DNA of 64,000 nucleotides from Actinomadura physcomitrii (GCF_008923205.2 NZ_WBMS02000005.1:118154-182153); one strand, 5' to 3'; positions 45,050-54,442 are shown, counted from the first letter of the stretch. Numbers and translations: made by a program. Notes: generated from the sequence alone by a model not told the origin.

Positions 45050-46843
45050 CTAGCCGGCGTTGATGCGGGCCAGCAGCCGCATCGCGCGCGGCGACAGCCG
45101 GGACGTCAGGTAGCCCAGCCGCGCCTCCGGCGTGACCGGCACGACCGCCCGGTCGTCGCGGACCGCGTTGACGATCTGCTTCGCGACGCCCTCCGGCCCG
45201 AAGCCGCGCAGCGCGTACGCCCGCGCCGCCTTCTCCCGGCCGCGCGCCTGCTCCCGCGCGCCGCGCCCGACGAACCGGGACGTCCGGGTGATGTTGGTGT
45301 CGACGATGCCGGGGCAGATCGCCGTGACGCCGATCCCCTTGCCCTTCAGCTCGGCGCGCAGGCACTCCGACAGCATCAGCACGGCCGCCTTGCTGGTGGC
45401 GTAGGCGGGCAGCGTCCGGGACGGGGTGTACGCGGCGGCCGAGGACGTGTTGACGATGTGGCCGCCCTGCCCCCGCTCCGCCATCTGCGCGGCGAACAGC
45501 CGCGACCCGTGCACGACGCCCCACAGGTTCACGCCGAGGACGGTGTCCCAGTCGTCCACGGTGTGGTCGAGGAACGGTCCGGCCATGCCGATGCCGGCGT
45601 TGTTCACCACGACGTCCGGGACGCCGTGGTCGTGCAGGACGGACTTGGCGAAGTCCTCCATCGCGGCGGCGTCGGACACGTCCACCCGGTAGGGGTGCCC
45701 GGCCGGGCCGACGAGCCCGGCGAGCTCCGCGGTGCGCTGCGCGGTGGCGAGGTCGAGGTCGGCGGCGACGACCTCCGCGCCCCGCTCGGCGAACGCGAGC
45801 GCGGTGGCGCGGCCGATGCCGCTGCCGGCGCCGGTCACGACGACCAGCGAGCCGTCGAAGGCGCGCCGGTCCCGGCCGACCCGGGCGCGCTTGAGCGCCC
45901 GGGACTCGGCGGCGGTGAGCGGGCCGCCCTGGACGCCGGTGATGTGCTCGGTGATCCAGCGGGCGATGACGTCCGGGTGGCTGCGCGGCACCCAGTGGCC
46001 CGCGGCGATCGGGCGCAGCGACAGGTTCGGCACGCGGGCGCTCAGCCCGCCGACGAGGTGCGGCGACACGAACAGGTCCTTGGTGGGGACGATGACCTGC
46101 GTGGGCACGTCCGTGCGGCGGTCGCGCGGGCGGCGCAGCCGCTGCACCATGTTCGCCCGGTACAGGCCGACGCCGGACGCGCCGTCCCGCGGCATCGTCC
46201 GCGCCGGGTGGCCCTCGCGGGGCGCGACGCCCTCGCCGAGTTCCAGGGCCCGGTTGAACGGCCGGGAAAGCCCGGCGAGCCACATCAGCTCGGGCAGCAC
46301 GGGCGTCTGGAAGAAGTAGATGTACCAGGACCGGACGCCCTGCCCGGCGGCGCGCCTGAGGTTCGCCGGGGTCGGGCGGGCGAGGTTGCGCCGCGTCCAG
46401 TGCGCGACGTGGTCGAGGCAGGGCCCGGAGATGGAGGTGAAGGAGGCGAACCGCTCCGGCATCGTGCAGGCCGCCTCCCACGACTGGATCGAGCCCCAGT
46501 CGTGCCCGACGAGGTGCACCTTGCGCTCGGGGGCGGTGGCGTCCAGCACCGCCCGCATGTCCGACATCAGGTAGTCGAAGGTGTAGCGCTTGCGCCCGAA
46601 CGGGCGGGACGAGGCGCCCGCTCCGCGCACGTCGTAGCGGACGACGTGGTAGCGGGCCGCGAGCCGCGCGGCGACCTCGTCCCACACCGCGTGGGTGTCG
46701 GGGTAGCCGTGCATGAGCAGGACGGTCGGCCGGGACGGGTCGCCCTGCTCGTAGACGGCGAGGTCGACGCCGTCGCCGCGGACCCGGCGGCGCCGCACGG
46801 GTGCCGCGGGGGCGGCGGCGCCCGTGGTGATGGTCTGCGTCAT
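45050..46843 (-). CDS. Alpha/beta hydrolase-SDR fusion protein
   Basis: 597-residue fusion from ATG 46843. The first half (about 20-310) is an epoxide-hydrolase-like alpha/beta hydrolase: TVLLMHGYPDTHAVWDE, nucleophile Asp in HLVGHDWGSIQSWEAA, and catalytic His in IAAGHWVPRSHPD. The second half (about 329-597) is a short-chain dehydrogenase: VVVTGAGSGIGRATALAF, VVNNAGIGMAGP and the active-site Tyr/Lys in LPAYATSKAAVLM. Similar fusions are known in mycobacteria. It overlaps the M24 gene (ATGA), suggesting stepwise processing of one lipid-like substrate; that is inference. Confidence 0.9.
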   Translation of the reverse strand: MTQTITTGAAAPAAPVRRRRVRGDGVDLAVYEQGDPSRPTVLLMHGYPDTHAVWDEVAARLAARYHVVRYDVRGAGASSRPFGRKRYTFDYLMSDMRAVLDATAPERKVHLVGHDWGSIQSWEAACTMPERFASFTSISGPCLDHVAHWTRRNLARPTPANLRRAAGQGVRSWYIYFFQTPVLPELMWLAGLSRPFNRALELGEGVAPREGHPARTMPRDGASGVGLYRANMVQRLRRPRDRRTDVPTQVIVPTKDLFVSPHLVGGLSARVPNLSLRPIAAGHWVPRSHPDVIARWITEHITGVQGGPLTAAESRALKRARVGRDRRAFDGSLVVVTGAGSGIGRATALAFAERGAEVVAADLDLATAQRTAELAGLVGPAGHPYRVDVSDAAAMEDFAKSVLHDHGVPDVVVNNAGIGMAGPFLDHTVDDWDTVLGVNLWGVVHGSRLFAAQMAERGQGGHIVNTSSAAAYTPSRTLPAYATSKAAVLMLSECLRAELKGKGIGVTAICPGIVDTNITRTSRFVGRGAREQARGREKAARAYALRGFGPEGVAKQIVNAVRDDRAVVPVTPEARLGYLTSRLSPRAMRLLARINAG

Positions 46844-47682
46844 CGCGCCTCCCGTCGCGCCCACCGGTGCACGTGGGGCAGGTCGTCGTCGAGCCAGTAC
46901 GCGTCGTCCTCGGTGACCACGAGGATCTCCTCGAACTTCACGCCGACGCCGCGGAAGCCGATGTGCGGCTCCACCGCCCACAGCCCGGGCGTCGGGGGGT
47001 GCTGGGACTGCGCGGCCCCGTTCCAGAGCGGGGAGCGGCCCTCGAGGCGCTCCTTGACCAGTTCGCGGCCGATCGTCTGGAGGAACCGTACACCGAACGG
47101 GAATCCGACGCGCTTGGGGAGGACGCCGCCGATGATCCCGACCTGGTGGCCGATGACCCGTCCGGGATACTCGGCGTGCCGGTTCCGGTAGCCCTGCCGC
47201 TCGATCAGCGCGTCGACCTCGGCGTAGATGTCGGCGAACGTGCGGCGCTCGCGGACGAGGCGCAGGATGAGCGTCCGGTATCCGGCGAGGTCGGTGTCGA
47301 GCCGTTCCCAGATCCGGTTCTCGCCGAGGACGCCGCCGTAGCCGATGTCGGCGGCGTAACCGTCGCGGACGGGCGCCACGTCCAGGATGTAGGGCATGCC
47401 CTCCTCGAGCCGCGCCGCGCTGGGGAGGAACTGGGTGGGGAGCTTGAAGCCCCGGAAGGCCGACCGGTCGCCGAACCAGGCGAAGGGGGTGTGCAGCCAG
47501 TCGTCGACACCGCGCCCGCGCAGCAGGCGGCGCATCCGGCGGCACGCCTCGCGCTCGGTCACGCCCGGTTCGAGGGTGGCGGCGACCTCCTCGGCGCACT
47601 GGTAGCACAGGCGCTGGACGTCGCGGAATCGCTCGAGTTCCGCCTCGTCGTGGGTGCGGGCGAGCGTCACATTATTGGACAC
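46840..47682 (-). CDS. M24 family metallopeptidase-like protein
   Basis: Pita-bread-fold protein of the methionine aminopeptidase/prolidase family, about 280 residues. The dimetal ligands are recognisable: two Asp in YILDVAPVRDGYAADIGYGG, His in GRVIGHQVGII, Glu in WAVEPHIGFRG and Glu in VKFEEILVV. The start is uncertain: GTG 47682 is used, GTG 47670 or a TTG at 47718 are possible; none has a clear ribosome site, and a short leader is likely. The stop overlaps the fusion gene. Confidence 0.82.
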   Translation of the reverse strand: MSNNVTLARTHDEAELERFRDVQRLCYQCAEEVAATLEPGVTEREACRRMRRLLRGRGVDDWLHTPFAWFGDRSAFRGFKLPTQFLPSAARLEEGMPYILDVAPVRDGYAADIGYGGVLGENRIWERLDTDLAGYRTLILRLVRERRTFADIYAEVDALIERQGYRNRHAEYPGRVIGHQVGIIGGVLPKRVGFPFGVRFLQTIGRELVKERLEGRSPLWNGAAQSQHPPTPGLWAVEPHIGFRGVGVKFEEILVVTEDDAYWLDDDLPHVHRWARREAR

Positions 47683-47685
47683 GAT

Positions 47686-47695
47686 GTTAATTAAC
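47686..47695. promoter_or_regulatory. AT-rich palindrome at the M24 gene promoter
   Basis: GTTAATTAAC is a perfect 10-bp palindrome standing out from the GC-rich surroundings, four bases before the GTG at 47682. On the minus strand it contains a possible -10 (TAACAT), giving a very short leader. It could be an operator or simply the promoter. Confidence 0.4.
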
Positions 47696-47845
47696 CGCCC
47701 GTTCCGAACCCCGGTCAAGGGGGGCGCGCGTGACGCTCGCCACCCGGCACGCGCGAGGGCTCGTACGGCGCGGCGGTTCGGGCCCTCAGGGGAGGTCTCC
47801 GCGGAGCCTCCGGTCGCGGTGTCCGGGCGGGTCGGCGGACCCGGT

Positions 47846-48781
47846 CTAGTACGGGTCGTAGCCCGCGGCCTGCGCGGCGGGGGACTGCTTCAGGTACTCC
47901 AGCGCGCGCGGCGTCGAGCAGACCTTGGACGGGTGGTGGTTCGGCCTGAGGTAGACCGGCGCCTCACCGAGCAGCAGCTTGAAGATGCCGGGCACGTGCC
48001 CCCGCCGGACGGACCGGCGGTACGCGCGGACGACCCGCAGCGGCGTGACCCGCTTCGTCACCGTCGGGTCCTGCTTCATCAGGTACAGCGAGCCGCCGAT
48101 CAGCGCCCAGTACAGGAAGAACAGCGACACCACCCAGGCGGCCGCGCGGGTCGGGTAGCGCCCGCCCATCGCCTTGTAGACGTCGAACACCACCGACCGG
48201 TGCTCGACCTCCTCGGCGCCGTGCCAGCGCAGCAGGTCCAGCATCGTCGGGTCGACCCCGGCCTTCTCCAGCCGGTCGTTGTCCATGATCCACTGGCCGA
48301 GCACGGCGGTGTAGTGCTCGATCGAGGCGACCGCCGCCAGTTCGAAGCGCAGCCGGCGCCGCCAGGCCCGCGGGTTGCGCTCCTTCAGCGCCGCCATCTG
48401 CGCGGGCCGGTCCGCGTTGCCCTTGGCCGCCGCGTCGGTGATCTTGGAGACGTCGATCCCGTTGGTCTCCAGGATCTGGTCGAGCACGCCCTGGTGCGAG
48501 CGGGCGTGCACCATCTCCTGGCCGATGAACCCCTTGATCTCCTCCAGCAGCCGCTCGTCCTTGATGTGCGGGCGGGCGTCCTTGACGCACTGGATGAACC
48601 ACTTCTCGCCCTCGGGGAGGACGATGTGGAAGGAGTTGATGATGTGGGTGGCGAGCGGGTCGCCGGGCACCCAGTGCAGGGGAGTGGACGACCAGTCGAA
48701 GGACACCCGCCGCGGCTTGATCGGGGGGTGGCGCTCGTCGATGCCGGACGCCGCTCCGCCGCCGGTGAGGGGCCTCGTCAT
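47846..48781 (-). CDS. Predicted metal-dependent hydrolase (PF10118-like, ferritin-type helices)
   Basis: 311 residues from ATG 48781. A helical protein with Glu/His motifs suited to a di-iron or similar site: GQEMVHARSHQGVLD, VASIEHYTAVLG and LRWHGAEEVEHRSVVFDVY. One or two hydrophobic segments follow (WVVSLFFLYWALIGGSLYL), so it may sit at the membrane. Its family is annotated as predicted metal-dependent hydrolase with no proven reaction. It lies upstream of the M24/fusion/oxidoreductase series, all leftward. Confidence 0.8.
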   Translation of the reverse strand: MTRPLTGGGAASGIDERHPPIKPRRVSFDWSSTPLHWVPGDPLATHIINSFHIVLPEGEKWFIQCVKDARPHIKDERLLEEIKGFIGQEMVHARSHQGVLDQILETNGIDVSKITDAAAKGNADRPAQMAALKERNPRAWRRRLRFELAAVASIEHYTAVLGQWIMDNDRLEKAGVDPTMLDLLRWHGAEEVEHRSVVFDVYKAMGGRYPTRAAAWVVSLFFLYWALIGGSLYLMKQDPTVTKRVTPLRVVRAYRRSVRRGHVPGIFKLLLGEAPVYLRPNHHPSKVCSTPRALEYLKQSPAAQAAGYDPY

Positions 48782-48937
48782 ACCGTAGTCCTCCGCTTCG
48801 CGCGCCCGGGGCGGGACGCGGCGTGGGTGCACGCGCGCGTCATTGCGTTGGGGGAGCAGTCAACTCCTGTGACCGGGCCGGTGTCTTGAGGGCGGGCCAA
48901 CAAGTTACCGTTTGGTTTTCGGCTCGAGATGACAAAC

Positions 48938-48954
48938 GGCCCGGTCACCGGGCC
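48938..48954 (-). terminator. Hairpin after fdhD
   Basis: GGCCCGGT-G-ACCGGGCC on the minus strand, 28 bases past the fdhD stop, followed by GTTTGTCAT. This is one of the few hairpins in the window with T-rich sequence after it. Confidence 0.55.
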
Positions 48955-48981
48955 AAGTCAAGGGCAGGGGCGGGGGCGGGG

Positions 48982-49794
48982 TCAGAGGAGGATCCGCTCG
49001 GCGCCCGCGTAGACGTTCATGGTGTCCCCGCGCAGGAAGCCGACCAGCGTCATCCCGGCGTCCTCGGCCAGGTCCACCGCCAGCGACGACGGCGCCGACA
49101 CCGCCGCGAGCACGGGGATCCCCGCGGTCATCGCCTTCTGGGTCAGCTCGAACGACGCTCGCCCGCTGACCATGAGGACCTTGCCGGCCAGCGGCAGCAG
49201 GCCCCGGCGCAGGGCCCAGCCCACGACCTTGTCGACGGCGTTGTGCCGCCCGACGTCCTCGCGCACCGCCAGCAGCCCGCCCTCGGCGTCGAACAGCCCG
49301 GCGGCGTGCAGCCCGCCCGTCCGGTCGAAGACCCGCTGCGCGGCGCGCAGCCGGTCCGGCAGCGCGGCCAGCACGCCCGGCGTGAGCCGGACGGGGTCGG
49401 CGGACACCTCGTACGGGCGGTCGGTCCGCAGCGCCTCGATGCTCGACTTCCCGCACACCCCGCACGCGCTGGTGGTGGTGAACGCGCGGGTCATCGCGTC
49501 GTCGGGCGGCGCCACTCCGGGGGCAAGCGCGACGTCGAGGGTGTTCTGCTCCTGGGTGTCCGCGCAGTACCGCATGGCGGTGAGGTCGGCCGCGCCGCGG
49601 ATGATCCCCTCGGCCGCCAGGAACCCCGCGACGAGGTCGAAGTCGTGGCCGGGGGTGCGCATCGTGATCGTCAGCGGCTTGCCCGCCACCCGGATCTCGA
49701 GGGGCTCCTCCACGGCGAGGGTGTCGGGCCGCCGTCCCGCCGTCCCGCCGGCGCCGAGCCGCAGGACGGGCTTGCGCACGGTGATCCGACCCAT
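48982..49794 (-). CDS. fdhD: Formate dehydrogenase accessory sulfurtransferase FdhD
   Basis: Transfers sulfur to the molybdenum/tungsten bis-MGD cofactor of formate dehydrogenase. 270 residues from ATG 49794. The persulfide-forming CxxC is Cys111-Gly-Val-Cys114 ([13 protein letters not shown]). Other landmarks: [48 protein letters not shown] and [14 protein letters not shown]. No formate dehydrogenase structural gene is in the window, but tRNA-Sec, SelD, SelB, moaA and mobA are within 15 kb. Confidence 0.95.
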   Translation of the reverse strand: MGRITVRKPVLRLGAGGTAGRRPDTLAVEEPLEIRVAGKPLTITMRTPGHDFDLVAGFLAAEGIIRGAADLTAMRYCADTQEQNTLDVALAPGVAPPDDAMTRAFTTTSACGVCGKSSIEALRTDRPYEVSADPVRLTPGVLAALPDRLRAAQRVFDRTGGLHAAGLFDAEGGLLAVREDVGRHNAVDKVVGWALRRGLLPLAGKVLMVSGRASFELTQKAMTAGIPVLAAVSAPSSLAVDLAEDAGMTLVGFLRGDTMNVYAGAERILL

Positions 49795-49891
49795 GCCCGA
49801 ACGGTACCCCCGTTGCCCCCGCCTAACGAACGAGTGCGGACGGATCCGTCCCCTTCTGCGTCCTTCGCCGGACGGGACGGCGCGCCCGGCC

Positions 49892-50083
49892 TCACTCGCC
49901 CCCGTCGCCGCGGTCGATGTTCCAGTTGGCCACCACCGTCGCGAACGGCGGGATGATCATCGCGAACACCGACATCGCGATCGCGGCGGGCGTCGAGTAC
50001 AGCCGGACGACCGTCCAGGCGAGGACGATGAAGGTGAGGCACGTCCCCATCATGATCCCGTAAACGAGCTTCCGCCGTCTCAT
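49892..50083 (-). CDS. Small membrane protein, DUF3099-like
   Basis: 63 residues from ATG 50083: basic start MRRRKLVYG, then two hydrophobic helices ([36 protein letters not shown]) and an acidic tail. The pattern RRRKxxYxxMMGxC with an IPP in the second helix fits the actinobacterial DUF3099 family. Function unknown. Confidence 0.65.
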   Translation of the reverse strand: MRRRKLVYGIMMGTCLTFIVLAWTVVRLYSTPAAIAMSVFAMIIPPFATVVANWNIDRGDGGE

Positions 50084-50283
50084 GCCCCCACGCTACGTCG
50101 CCGGACGGGGCGCCGCGGACACGGACCGTCACGGCGGTCCCGCGAATCGGGCGATCAGATGAGAGCGGGCTGAGAGTTGTCTAAGGATCCCCGGCGAGGC
50201 GCCCGTTTCGCGAAAAGAACGGTCTACATTCGCCTGCGAAACCGTGATCGTTCTCGCACAGAAATGTACTTCGCGACCACCTC

Positions 50284-51189
50284 ATGAGCACGAATCCGAA
50301 CAAGAAGAACCAGGTCAAGGCCGGACTCAAGCGAAGGGGGAATCTGCTGGCGGCGGCATTGCGCCCGCCCGTGCGCGCGCAGTCCGCGGCCCGTCCGCCC
50401 GCCGGCCCGGGCGCCGGCAACGCCGGCGACAATGGCGGGGAGATCGCCCCTTCCAAGGTGCCGCGGCTCGTGGAGTCGCCGGTCTTCCTCCTCTGCCCGC
50501 AGCGTTCCGGGTCCACCCTCCTACGGGTGCTGCTGAACAGCCATTCGCAGATCCGGGCGCCGCACGAGCTGCACCTGCGCCACCTGCGGGTGAAGCTCGG
50601 CCGCGACTTCACCCTCGACGTCATGGCCGAGCTGGGCCTGGACGTCCGCGAGCTGGAGTACATGCTCTGGGACAACGTGCTCCGGTTCGAGCTGGAGCGC
50701 AGCGGCAAGTCGCAGATCGTCGACAAGACGCCGTCCAACGCCCTGGTGTGGCGGCGCCTGGCCGCGGCGTGGCCGCGGGCGCGCTACATCTTCCTGCTCC
50801 GCCACCCCGCCGCGATCGTCCAGTCGGTGCTGGCGCGGCGGGCGAACTCCGTGCGCGAGGAGGTCGTCCCGGAGGTCCTCCGCTACGCGGAGGGCATCGA
50901 GGCGGCCCGGCACGAGCTCCCCGGGCTCACCGTCCGGTACGAGGAGCTGACGGCCGAGCCGGACCGGGTGACCAGGGAGGTCTGCTCCTTCCTGGACGTG
51001 GAGTGGGAGCGCGCCATGCTCGACTACGGCCGGCACGACCACGGGCCCTTCCGCCCGTACTTCGGCGACTGGAGCGAGAACCTCAGGTCGGGGACGGTCC
51101 GCCCGGCCCGGCCGCTGCCCGGCGCGGGCGACGTGCCGCACGAGCTCCGGGACGTCGCGGGGGCCTGGGGCTACCTGGGCCGGGCGTGA
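50284..51189 (+). CDS. Sulfotransferase family protein
   Basis: 301-residue PAPS-dependent sulfotransferase of the Stf0/bacterial lipid type. After a 60-residue basic, Ala/Pro-rich N-terminus the 5'-phosphosulfate loop is FLLCPQRSGSTLLRVLLNSH and the 3'-phosphate motif is YIFLLRHPAAIVQSVLA. TVRYEELTAEPDRVTREVC gives the third block. The acceptor is unknown. A fold of this kind often modifies glycolipids or natural products. Confidence 0.85.
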   Translation: MSTNPNKKNQVKAGLKRRGNLLAAALRPPVRAQSAARPPAGPGAGNAGDNGGEIAPSKVPRLVESPVFLLCPQRSGSTLLRVLLNSHSQIRAPHELHLRHLRVKLGRDFTLDVMAELGLDVRELEYMLWDNVLRFELERSGKSQIVDKTPSNALVWRRLAAAWPRARYIFLLRHPAAIVQSVLARRANSVREEVVPEVLRYAEGIEAARHELPGLTVRYEELTAEPDRVTREVCSFLDVEWERAMLDYGRHDHGPFRPYFGDWSENLRSGTVRPARPLPGAGDVPHELRDVAGAWGYLGRA

Positions 51190-51250
51190 CGCTCGGCGGG
51201 CCGCCGGCGCGTCGGCGCGTCGGCCCGGCCGGCGGCCCGGGGCGTGCTCG

Positions 51251-51343
51251 CGGAGGCGCACGGGAATCGAACCCGCCGTCCCGAGATCCTCGGGACCAAC
51301 GGTTTTGAAGACCGCGGAGGCCACCAGGCGCTCGCGCGCCTCC
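51251..51343 (-). tRNA. selC: tRNA-Sec (anticodon TCA)
   Basis: Minus-strand cloverleaf of 93 bases: an 8-bp acceptor stem (GGAGGCGC/GCGCCTCC) with discriminator G, anticodon loop CTTCAAA with anticodon TCA (plus-strand 51306-51308), a long variable arm with a perfect 7-bp stem (TCCCGAG-GAT-CTCGGGA), and T-loop TTCGATT. The eight-base acceptor and long extra arm are diagnostic of selenocysteine tRNA. CCA is not encoded. The tRNA appears intact. Confidence 0.93.
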
Positions 51344-51380
51344 GCCGCGATCCTAGTCGATCACCCGGCGCGGAGGCCGA

Positions 51381-53225
51381 TCACCCGGCGTAGAGGGCGT
51401 CGAGGGCCTCGGCGTACTTGCCGTGCACGACCCGGCGCCGCAGCTTGAGGGTGGGGGTCAGCTCCTCGCTCTCGGCCGTCCACTCGGCGGGCAGCAGCCG
51501 CCACTTCTTCACCTGCTGGACGCGGGCGAGGCGCGCGTTGGCGTCCTCGACGGCCCTCGCGACCTCCTCCAGGACGAGCGGGTGCTCGGCGAGCGCGGCG
51601 AGGTCGGTGGTCTCGATCCCGTGCGCGGCGGCCCAGACCGGCGCGACCTCGCCGTCCAGCGTGATGAGCGCGACGACGTAGGGGCGGCGGTCGCCGAACG
51701 CGAGCGCCTGGCCGACCAGCGGGTGCTCCTTGAGGTGGTTCTCGATCATCGACGGGGCGATGTTCTCGCCGCCGGCGGTGATGATCAGCTCCTTCTTGCG
51801 GTCGACGACGGTGAGGAAGCCGTCCTCGTCGAGGCGGCCGACGTCCCCGGTGTGCACCCAGCCGCCGGCGTCGATGAGGTCGGCGGTGGCCTCCGGCCGG
51901 TTGAGGTAGCCGGGGGTGCAGGTCGCGCCGCGCACCAGGATCTCGCCGTCCTCGGCGAGCGTCAGCTCGACGCCGTCGAACGGGCGGCCGACGGTGCCGA
52001 GCTTGAAGGAGTCGGCGAGGTTGGCGGTGACGGCGCCGGTGGTCTCGGTCATCCCGTAGGCGTCGAAGATCTTCAGGCCGAGGCCGGCGAAGAACCGGGC
52101 GACCTCGACCGGCAGCGGCGCGGCGGCGCTGGACGCCTGCCGGACGCGGTCCAGGCCGAGCAGCCCGCGCATCGGGGTGAGGACGGCGGCGTCGGCGGCC
52201 TCGAACGCGGCGGTCACCTCGGGGGTGAGGGTGTTCCCGAACTCCTGGGCCGCCACATAGGCGCGGCCCGCGTCCAGGGCGGCGGCGACGGCGGCCTTCT
52301 TCGCCGGGTCCCGCTCGGCCGACAGCACCGCCTGGATGCCCGCCATGATCTTCTCCCAGACGCGCGGGACGCCGAAGAACGAGTGCGGCCGCACCTCGGC
52401 CAGCACCGTCGTCAGCTGCGCGGGGTCCGGGCAGAAGTGGACGTGCGCGGCGAGCCGGACGGGCAGGTAGTAGCTGAGGACGCGGTCGGCGATGTGCGCG
52501 AACGGCAGGTAGGAGACGCCGGACGGGTGGTCGGGCAGCACCGAGCTGCGCCGCACCATCTCGGCCTCGTGCAGCACCATCGAGTGGGTGATGAGGACGC
52601 CCTTGGGGTCGCCGGTGGTGCCGGAGGTGTAGAGCAAGGTGGCGGTGTCCCCGGGCTGGACGGCCCGATGGCGGCGGTCGATCGCGGCCGGGTCGGCGGC
52701 CAGCTCCCCGCGGCCGAGCGCGGTGAAGGTGTCCCAGCTCAGGTAGCGGTCGTCGGCGGACGGGCAGGCGGCGGCGTCCACCACGATGATCTTGCGCAGG
52801 TGCGGGAGCCGGTCGAGGACGGGCTGCCAGCGGGCGAGCTGGTCGGCGCCGTCCAGCACCGCGTACTTCGCCGCGCAGTGGCCGGCGACGTAGGCGACCT
52901 GGTCGGGTGCGAGGGTCGCGTAGACGGTCGTCGGCACTCCGCCGGCGTGCACGGCGCCGAGGTCGGCGAGCACGTGCTCGGACCGGTTGGGCATCATCAG
53001 CGCGACGACGTCCCCCGGCTCGAGGCCGAGGGCGGCGAACCCGGCGGCGGTCTCCAGCGCCCGGGTCCGCGTCTCGGCCCAGGTCAGCGTCCGCCACCGG
53101 CCGCCGACCCGGTCGGAGTAGGCCGGCCGGTCCCCGTGCTCGGCGGCGGTGGCGGCGAGGGCGGTGCAGATCGTCCGTCCCTCGACGGCCCGGTCCAGCT
53201 CGTCGCGCTGCTCCTCGATCCCCAT
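51381..53225 (-). CDS. Long-chain acyl-CoA synthetase (FadD15-like AMP-dependent ligase)
   Basis: 614 residues from ATG 53225. ANL-superfamily adenylating enzyme of the FadD15/AMP-forming long-chain type. P-loop LLYTSGTTGDPKGVLITH, A5-like DAYGMTETTGAVTAN, WVHTGDVGRLDEDGFLTVVD, and the late adenylation-switch region KKELIITAGGENIAPS. Catalytic Lys is in ELTPTLKLRRRVV near the end. Expected to activate fatty acids with CoA. It is divergent from selD. Confidence 0.9.
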   Translation of the reverse strand: MGIEEQRDELDRAVEGRTICTALAATAAEHGDRPAYSDRVGGRWRTLTWAETRTRALETAAGFAALGLEPGDVVALMMPNRSEHVLADLGAVHAGGVPTTVYATLAPDQVAYVAGHCAAKYAVLDGADQLARWQPVLDRLPHLRKIIVVDAAACPSADDRYLSWDTFTALGRGELAADPAAIDRRHRAVQPGDTATLLYTSGTTGDPKGVLITHSMVLHEAEMVRRSSVLPDHPSGVSYLPFAHIADRVLSYYLPVRLAAHVHFCPDPAQLTTVLAEVRPHSFFGVPRVWEKIMAGIQAVLSAERDPAKKAAVAAALDAGRAYVAAQEFGNTLTPEVTAAFEAADAAVLTPMRGLLGLDRVRQASSAAAPLPVEVARFFAGLGLKIFDAYGMTETTGAVTANLADSFKLGTVGRPFDGVELTLAEDGEILVRGATCTPGYLNRPEATADLIDAGGWVHTGDVGRLDEDGFLTVVDRKKELIITAGGENIAPSMIENHLKEHPLVGQALAFGDRRPYVVALITLDGEVAPVWAAAHGIETTDLAALAEHPLVLEEVARAVEDANARLARVQQVKKWRLLPAEWTAESEELTPTLKLRRRVVHGKYAEALDALYAG

Positions 53226-53401
53226 GTGTCGCCCCTTGAGTAAGTGATGACTTGCAGAACAGGATCGCATCATGCCGAACGTCGTTCGGACAAGCCCTTC
53301 GGGAATTTCGCGCTGCTCGGGGGTGAGGGCGACCCCTGGGTGACCGGACCCGTACTGTCCGTTTGTTGATCATTTGTGGTAGTTGTGCGTTAAATTTCCT
53401 G

Positions 53402-54394
53402 GTGAACCGTCTCGCCCGAGCAGCCCGCCTCACCCAGTACGCCCACGGCGGCGGCGGCGCGTGCAAGATCCCGCCCGGCGAGCTGGAGCGCATCGTGACC
53501 GGCCTCACCGGCGGCGGCGACGCCCTGGTGGTCGGCGGCGCGGACGGCGACGACGCGGCCGTGCTGCGCGTCGCGGGCGGCCGCGCGGTGGTGTCCACCG
53601 CCGACTTCTTCACCCCCGTCGTCGACGACGCCTACGACTGGGGGCGCATCGCCGCCGCCGACGCCCTGTCGGACGTGTACGCCGTCGGCGGCGAACCGCT
53701 CATGGCGCTGAACCTGCTCGGCTGGCCCAGCGACGCGCTGCCCGCCGAACTGGCCCGCGAGGTGCTGCGCGGCGGCCGGGACGTGGCGGACCTCGCCGGC
53801 TGCCCGATCGCGGGCGGGCACAGTATCGACGACCCCGAGCCCAAGTACGGCCTCGCGGTGACCGGCGTCGCCGACCCCGGCCGGCTGCTGCGGCTGGACG
53901 CCGGCCGGGCGGGCGTCCCGCTGTCGCTGTCCAAGCCGCTCGGCCTCGGCGTCCTCAACGCCCGCCACAAGGCGACCGGCGAGGTGTTCCCCGAGGCCGT
54001 CGAGACGATGACGACGCTGAACGCGGCGGCGGCGGTGGCCGCGCTGGAGCGCGGCGCTGCCTGCGCGACCGACGTGTCCGGCTTCGGGCTGCTCGGGCAC
54101 CTGTACAAGCTGGCCCGCGCGAGCGGCGTCACCGCCGTCGTGGACGCCGCCGCCGTCCCGTACCTGGACGGCGCGCGCGCGGCCGTGCGCGACGGCTTCG
54201 TGCCGGGCGGCACCCGCCGCAACCTCGCGTGGGTCTCCCCGCACACCGAGTTCCGCCGGATCGCCGAGGAGGAGCGGCTGCTCCTCGCCGACGCGCAGAC
54301 CTCCGGCGGGCTGCTGGTGGCCGGCGAGATCCCCGGCGCCCCGGTGATCGGCGAGCTGGCGCCGCTCGGCCGGCGCCACCTCGTCGTCCGCTAG
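53402..54394 (+). CDS. selD: Selenide water dikinase SelD with Gly at the catalytic Cys/Sec position
   Basis: Makes selenophosphate from selenide and ATP for selenocysteine synthesis. 330 residues from GTG 53402 (an upstream TTG at 53363 extends it without family similarity). N-terminal motif RLTQYAHGGGGACKIPPGEL: the conserved lysine is present, but the residue equal to E. coli Cys17 is Gly, codon GGC at 53456-53458; the usual form is GGGCxCK or with Sec. The rest is good: GGADGDDAAVLR, VSTADFFTPVVDD, AADALSDVYAVGG, AGGHSIDDPEPKYGLAVTG, CATDVSGFGLLGHLY and TSGGLLVA. Without a nucleophile at 17 the enzyme is expected to be inactive or altered. Confidence 0.9.
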   Translation: MNRLARAARLTQYAHGGGGACKIPPGELERIVTGLTGGGDALVVGGADGDDAAVLRVAGGRAVVSTADFFTPVVDDAYDWGRIAAADALSDVYAVGGEPLMALNLLGWPSDALPAELAREVLRGGRDVADLAGCPIAGGHSIDDPEPKYGLAVTGVADPGRLLRLDAGRAGVPLSLSKPLGLGVLNARHKATGEVFPEAVETMTTLNAAAAVAALERGAACATDVSGFGLLGHLYKLARASGVTAVVDAAAVPYLDGARAAVRDGFVPGGTRRNLAWVSPHTEFRRIAEEERLLLADAQTSGGLLVAGEIPGAPVIGELAPLGRRHLVVR

Positions 54395-54442
54395 TCCCGC
54401 CCCGCACGGGATCGGGAGGCGGGGGAGGGTAGGGGTGGCGGT

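Noticed and set aside
50284..51189. Sulfotransferase as part of the Sec system
   Set aside because: It only lies next to tRNA-Sec on the other strand; no known Sec step uses PAPS, and sulfotransferases are common in this genome type (a second one is at 29.6 kb).
53456..53458. Sec codon in selD
   Set aside because: The family often has TGA here, but the codon is GGC in the frame supported by all flanking motifs, so readthrough is not the explanation for the missing Cys.
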